Below, one piece after another: positions 60,330 to 64,000 of a DNA stretch of 64,000 nt (the first letter of the stretch is position 1; the number at the start of each line of letters is the position of its first letter). This stretch comes from Pempheris klunzingeri (taxonomy: Eukaryota; Chordata; Actinopteri; Acropomatiformes; Pempheridae). The stretch is from NCBI RefSeq assembly GCF_042242105.1, contig NC_092018.1, forward strand, positions 22,286,667 through 22,350,666, read 5' to 3'. Under the pieces are notes generated by a model. The model was not told the origin of the DNA. It saw only the letters and a list, made by a program, of their open reading frames with translations, and did no database searches. Both the position numbers and the translations under genes were made by a program.

Positions 60330-63300
60330 CTGCACAGGAATAGACAAAGGTACACATCAGCACCTGACCATTACTGGGGATGGAATGGGGCAAATCTTAA
60401 CTTCTTCACTTAATGCCTTGGAAGTGACTTTGAAAACGACTAGCATTCCACTATGACCTGCTGCTTTGTTTTCGTCCTGGAGCAATATTGTTGAATGTAG
60501 CGACCAGTTTGCTTTTAGACAGATTTGTGCTGAATTCCATCCGAAACAAAGACACAAATCAGAAAACACATTCTGCTGTACTCCAGTGAAGTAACACATT
60601 TGTACAGTTCCTTGTTATTTCCACTCTGTATCAAATCTACGCATATCCCCATCTAAATTTCACCTTTCAAAACTCAGCCTTCACCTCCACCTCACAAATA
60701 CAATGTGTACAGTCATTTTAGAAATGTTGCTTTGTTTTGCAAAAGGTAGTTTTTTTTTTTTGGAAAGCATCATCCTAACACGCGTCTCTCTTCAGTTACA
60801 GAATCCTAAATGAAAAATGAAAAAACTGTTAAACTGTGCCACTAGGTGGCTCAATATGACAGCATATTGATCTGGGAGATGGCCATGTTCTCCAGGTCTC
60901 CAGATAAGGGTGTTTCTCCTGTGAAACTCAGTGGAAGCACAGACACTGCTGTTATATCTCAGGAGAGTTATGTCCTACCCTGGGCTTTTACTCTAAGACT
61001 GTGGGTAAGTTACCCACAAGGCTGGGTTCTTTTATTGTGGGTGATATGATACGCAACATGCAGCATTTGAAAATTGAAAAAACTTTTCAAGCAAAAACAA
61101 CAAACATTCACTGGTTCAAGATGGAGAACGGTGAGGATCTGGTGCTTTGCTCTTTTTATATCCTATGTGATAGTAAACTGAAAGTATCTGGGGTTTGGAG
61201 TGTTGAGGACGGGGCAGCTGTAGGGCTGAACTTTCTTCGATGCTGGACGGTTCTGATGGCAACATTTGCAAAGTTATCAAAATCATTTTCTGGTACCTAA
61301 AAATAATTGAATAAAGTGAAAAGTGTACAAGCGGTGTTAATTGAATGTATGGCTCAATCTATGTTACACAAGTAATGAAGTTTTCAAAGGATTCACCAGT
61401 CTGCAGGTAGCTGCATGTATTCTATCACCATTCTTATTGGCTCTAAAGACTAACTCTCATTTAATATGCAGCATTCCTTATTTTGATTTAAACATTTGTA
61501 CACCTGAAGCGAACTTATAAAACTCTAAATCATACATTTATAAATTTAGCAGTATAGTGTGAAGATGCAGGCATCCATCCAGAGCGGTCCACGTGTCTTT
61601 CTCCACGTCCTTCAGCTCCTTCTGGGGATCTTGAGGTGTTTTCAAGCCAGATGGGAATATAATCCCTCAGGCATGTTTTAGGTCTGCCCTGGTCTCCTCC
61701 CAGTGAGACATACCCAAACTACCTCCACAGGGTGGCATGCAGGATGCCCAAACCAACTGAGCTCGCTCCTTTATATACAAAGTAGCACCTAGATGGATGT
61801 TGTTAAGGGCAACAGCTTCTCCTAGAAAACTGTTTTCCATTAAAACAGCTAGATGTTTGAAGATCCGTGTGATGAAATAAAAACAAGACATAGTCCCGTC
61901 ACTACACCTCACTTGGACTCGGGAAACCAGGCCCCTCCTGGAGCTATGCCTGGGAGAGAAGAGTGGCTGGGTTTAGCTCTCAGGAAAGTAGTGGGCTCAC
62001 CACAGGGAAAGGAATAAGAATGAATTGTAATGGCAGACGGGCAGTGACCAGCACAGACTAAACTGTGGCTATGGAAATTAAAGCTATTTCTCAAAATGGT
62101 TAATAATTTGAATAAGTGTGTATTGATATGAACAAAACTACTTGTACTTGTTTATGATGTACAGGAACACTTGACATGGCATGTTGTCGGCCGTTGTTGC
62201 TTTTTCTACATGCATCTACCTGTGTGTACATGACATTTCTACGTTTATCTTTGTTCAGCTTTGTTGTTTTCAGCTGCATGTTTATTTCCATCTTCCTGGA
62301 ATTTGTTCTCAGACGTGTCTAAGCACAGTGAGACAACTTAAACCACAATCATATTCCTTGTATGTGAACACATGCTCGGCCAGTAAAGCCGATGCTGATT
62401 CTGAAAATGAATTCCCGTTAATGAGCCCCTTCTGCAGCTCTCCACCTCAGAGCCCTCGGTGTTGAATGATTTAGACACAGATAAGGGCTTTCCAATGGCC
62501 TAGATGTTGCTCTCTATCTAGCGTGGTCACGTGACTGTGTTGTATTCCAGCACTGAGCAGGCTGCTCCTGATAAGATTGATTTAACCTCTGCTGGGGGGG
62601 TTCAAAGGCAGCCAGCCTGCCGGTTTATATAACCATGAGGAAACATGAGCTGCTGTGCACTGCATGAAGCCGGAGGACCTGACCTGCTTGTTCACCTCCA
62701 CTTTGCTATGACACACACATACAGAGGCCAAAAAACTAGAGAAAGCAGAAAATGAATAACTCTGTTTGACGAACCTCAGGATAAAGTGAACGAGTCTAGC
62801 CATACTGTACCAACGAGTAATGATCCACTCACACATGGATGATCTGACATGTGTGACCCACATTCTGAACTGGTGCAATGCTACATTTCACCTCTCTGGG
62901 TGTCAGTGTGAAGGGATATTAATGTACTGCAAAAGGCCTCATCAGCGCGTTTACAAAGCATCTATCCTCCAGTGTGGAGTCATGATACTGCTTTGTGGCA
63001 TCTTCTCATTTGTCACTGTTGCTAGGGAAACCTCTATTTGAAGGCTGTTTTTCTTTCCCGTCTAAAACAAAGCCACACACACTATCAACATGAGAGCAGC
63101 TCTCTGTAGATGCAATCCTGAGCACATTTCTGATCATGTCCTCTGTAACGCAGCTCTTCCTGCGATGTTTCTGTCTAAACACAGAAAGTGATGCTGCCCA
63201 TCCCCCCAGTCTGTTGTGCCTGACTGGCGCTGAAATGGCCCAGCTGCGCTCATACTGTTCCAGCTCAGCTCGGCCTGGTTCATGTCCCCTCCCTCCCACG

Positions 63301-64000
63301 TTGTGCAACCTCTGCTGCAGCCCCTGGCAGGGGCAAACATAACCTGACAGCCTAAGTGCATCTTTACATGGCTGTTGCCATGCAGACACAGAGACAGGGG
63401 AAGGGGAAGGTGAGAGAACGTGATGAGGAGTAACTGAGTAGGGTGAACGCAATGATGCAGTGCTGAATGACAACCTCAACAGGCAGTTTGCAGGAAGGGT
63501 TCAAGAGCCGTTTGACGTGGATAAGCTGTGATCTAATCACTGTGTCGTGGTGTGATGCTTGAGCCACATGAACTCAAACCACAAGAGGCTGATGACAAAC
63601 ACAACCTGGCGTAACATGGCTTCTGGAAACACAGTAATTAAGGTCCTGGAATTGAAGTTAATCTCTTTGACCCACTACCCTGTTAGCACAAATAAACCAG
63701 GTAGCCCAATATTCCTTCCCACCTTTGGTACCCTGTCTGCTAGCAAGTCAGTGTGGAGTGGTTTGGCCTGGAGCTGAAACAATTGGTCCATTAATATGAT
63801 ATATATTAGCCGATCAAGAGAAAATAAATTCCATTCATTGTTTCAGGCCACCTTCAAGAAAAGAGTCGAGCATTTGGCATTTGGTTCTGATCACATGAGC
63901 ACACTATGAAGAAGGTTACTTGAAAAGTGGGTTCTTTAGCTACAGAAATGGGATTTTATGCACTCTGGCTTTAACCAAACTGACAAGATGAGATTTAAGA
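60330..64000. other. Presumed megf9 intron; no exon found
   Basis: No laminin-EGF pattern is visible on the minus strand here, so this is read as intron upstream of the 60329 exon. A LINE-tail-like piece (GGCCAGTAAAGCCGATGCTG, ATTCTGA) lies at about 62380-62403. Open frames such as 61001-61300 (plus) lack any family motif. Confidence 0.5.

Noticed and set aside
61001..61300. 99-codon plus-strand frame in the megf9 intron
   Set aside because: I recognise no family, see no splice context, and its composition does not differ from surrounding non-coding DNA.

Overview
This window is vertebrate nuclear DNA, almost certainly from a ray-finned (teleost) fish. The genes are split by GT-AG introns. 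The repeats are typical of teleosts: L2/CR1-like LINE 3' ends, Tc1/mariner elements and MITEs, hAT remnants, a Ty3/gypsy-like element, an endogenous retrovirus, and many CA/GT microsatellites. I see no prokaryotic features, CRISPR array, rRNA or tRNA gene. Gene identities come from recalled family similarity and intron phase, not from a database search.

Four protein genes can be supported. (1) dph7 (minus, about 343-4006) is a WD40 protein of the diphthamide pathway; its last exons lie off the left edge. (2) sh3glb2 (plus, 5494-30366) encodes endophilin-B2. It is complete, with 13 exons whose phases all agree and which include two microexons of 12 and 15 nt. (3) A TNF-superfamily ligand (minus, 52876-55561) is complete with four exons and is most like tnfsf15/TL1A. 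(4) megf9 (minus, 57964-60329) shows only its last two coding exons; the rest lies to the right. The human counterparts all lie on 9q, so the order looks like a rearranged conserved synteny block. I see no pathway linking the four genes.

Region 30.4-52.8 kb, between sh3glb2 and the TNF ligand, is a transposon graveyard. It holds the sh3glb2 3'UTR, several LINE fragments, three near-identical 236-bp MITEs, a LINE with a deleted endogenous retrovirus (41603-43857) inserted in it, a deleted Ty3/gypsy-type element (about 44.4-46.2 kb), stacked L2-like fragments (46.3-48.2 kb), and a nearly full-length but dead Tc1 transposon (50122-51303).

The most unusual signal is in the leader of the retroviral element. 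Between 42110 and 42364 there are eight short hairpins built on one core, GTC-AGG-GAC or a close variant. Their outer arms differ in sequence but stay self-complementary (covariation), which suggests a selected RNA structure. Other points worth checking are the in-frame microexon cassette of sh3glb2, the long TG tract beside its exon 2 acceptor, and the young MITE family. I did not find a wholly new gene system.
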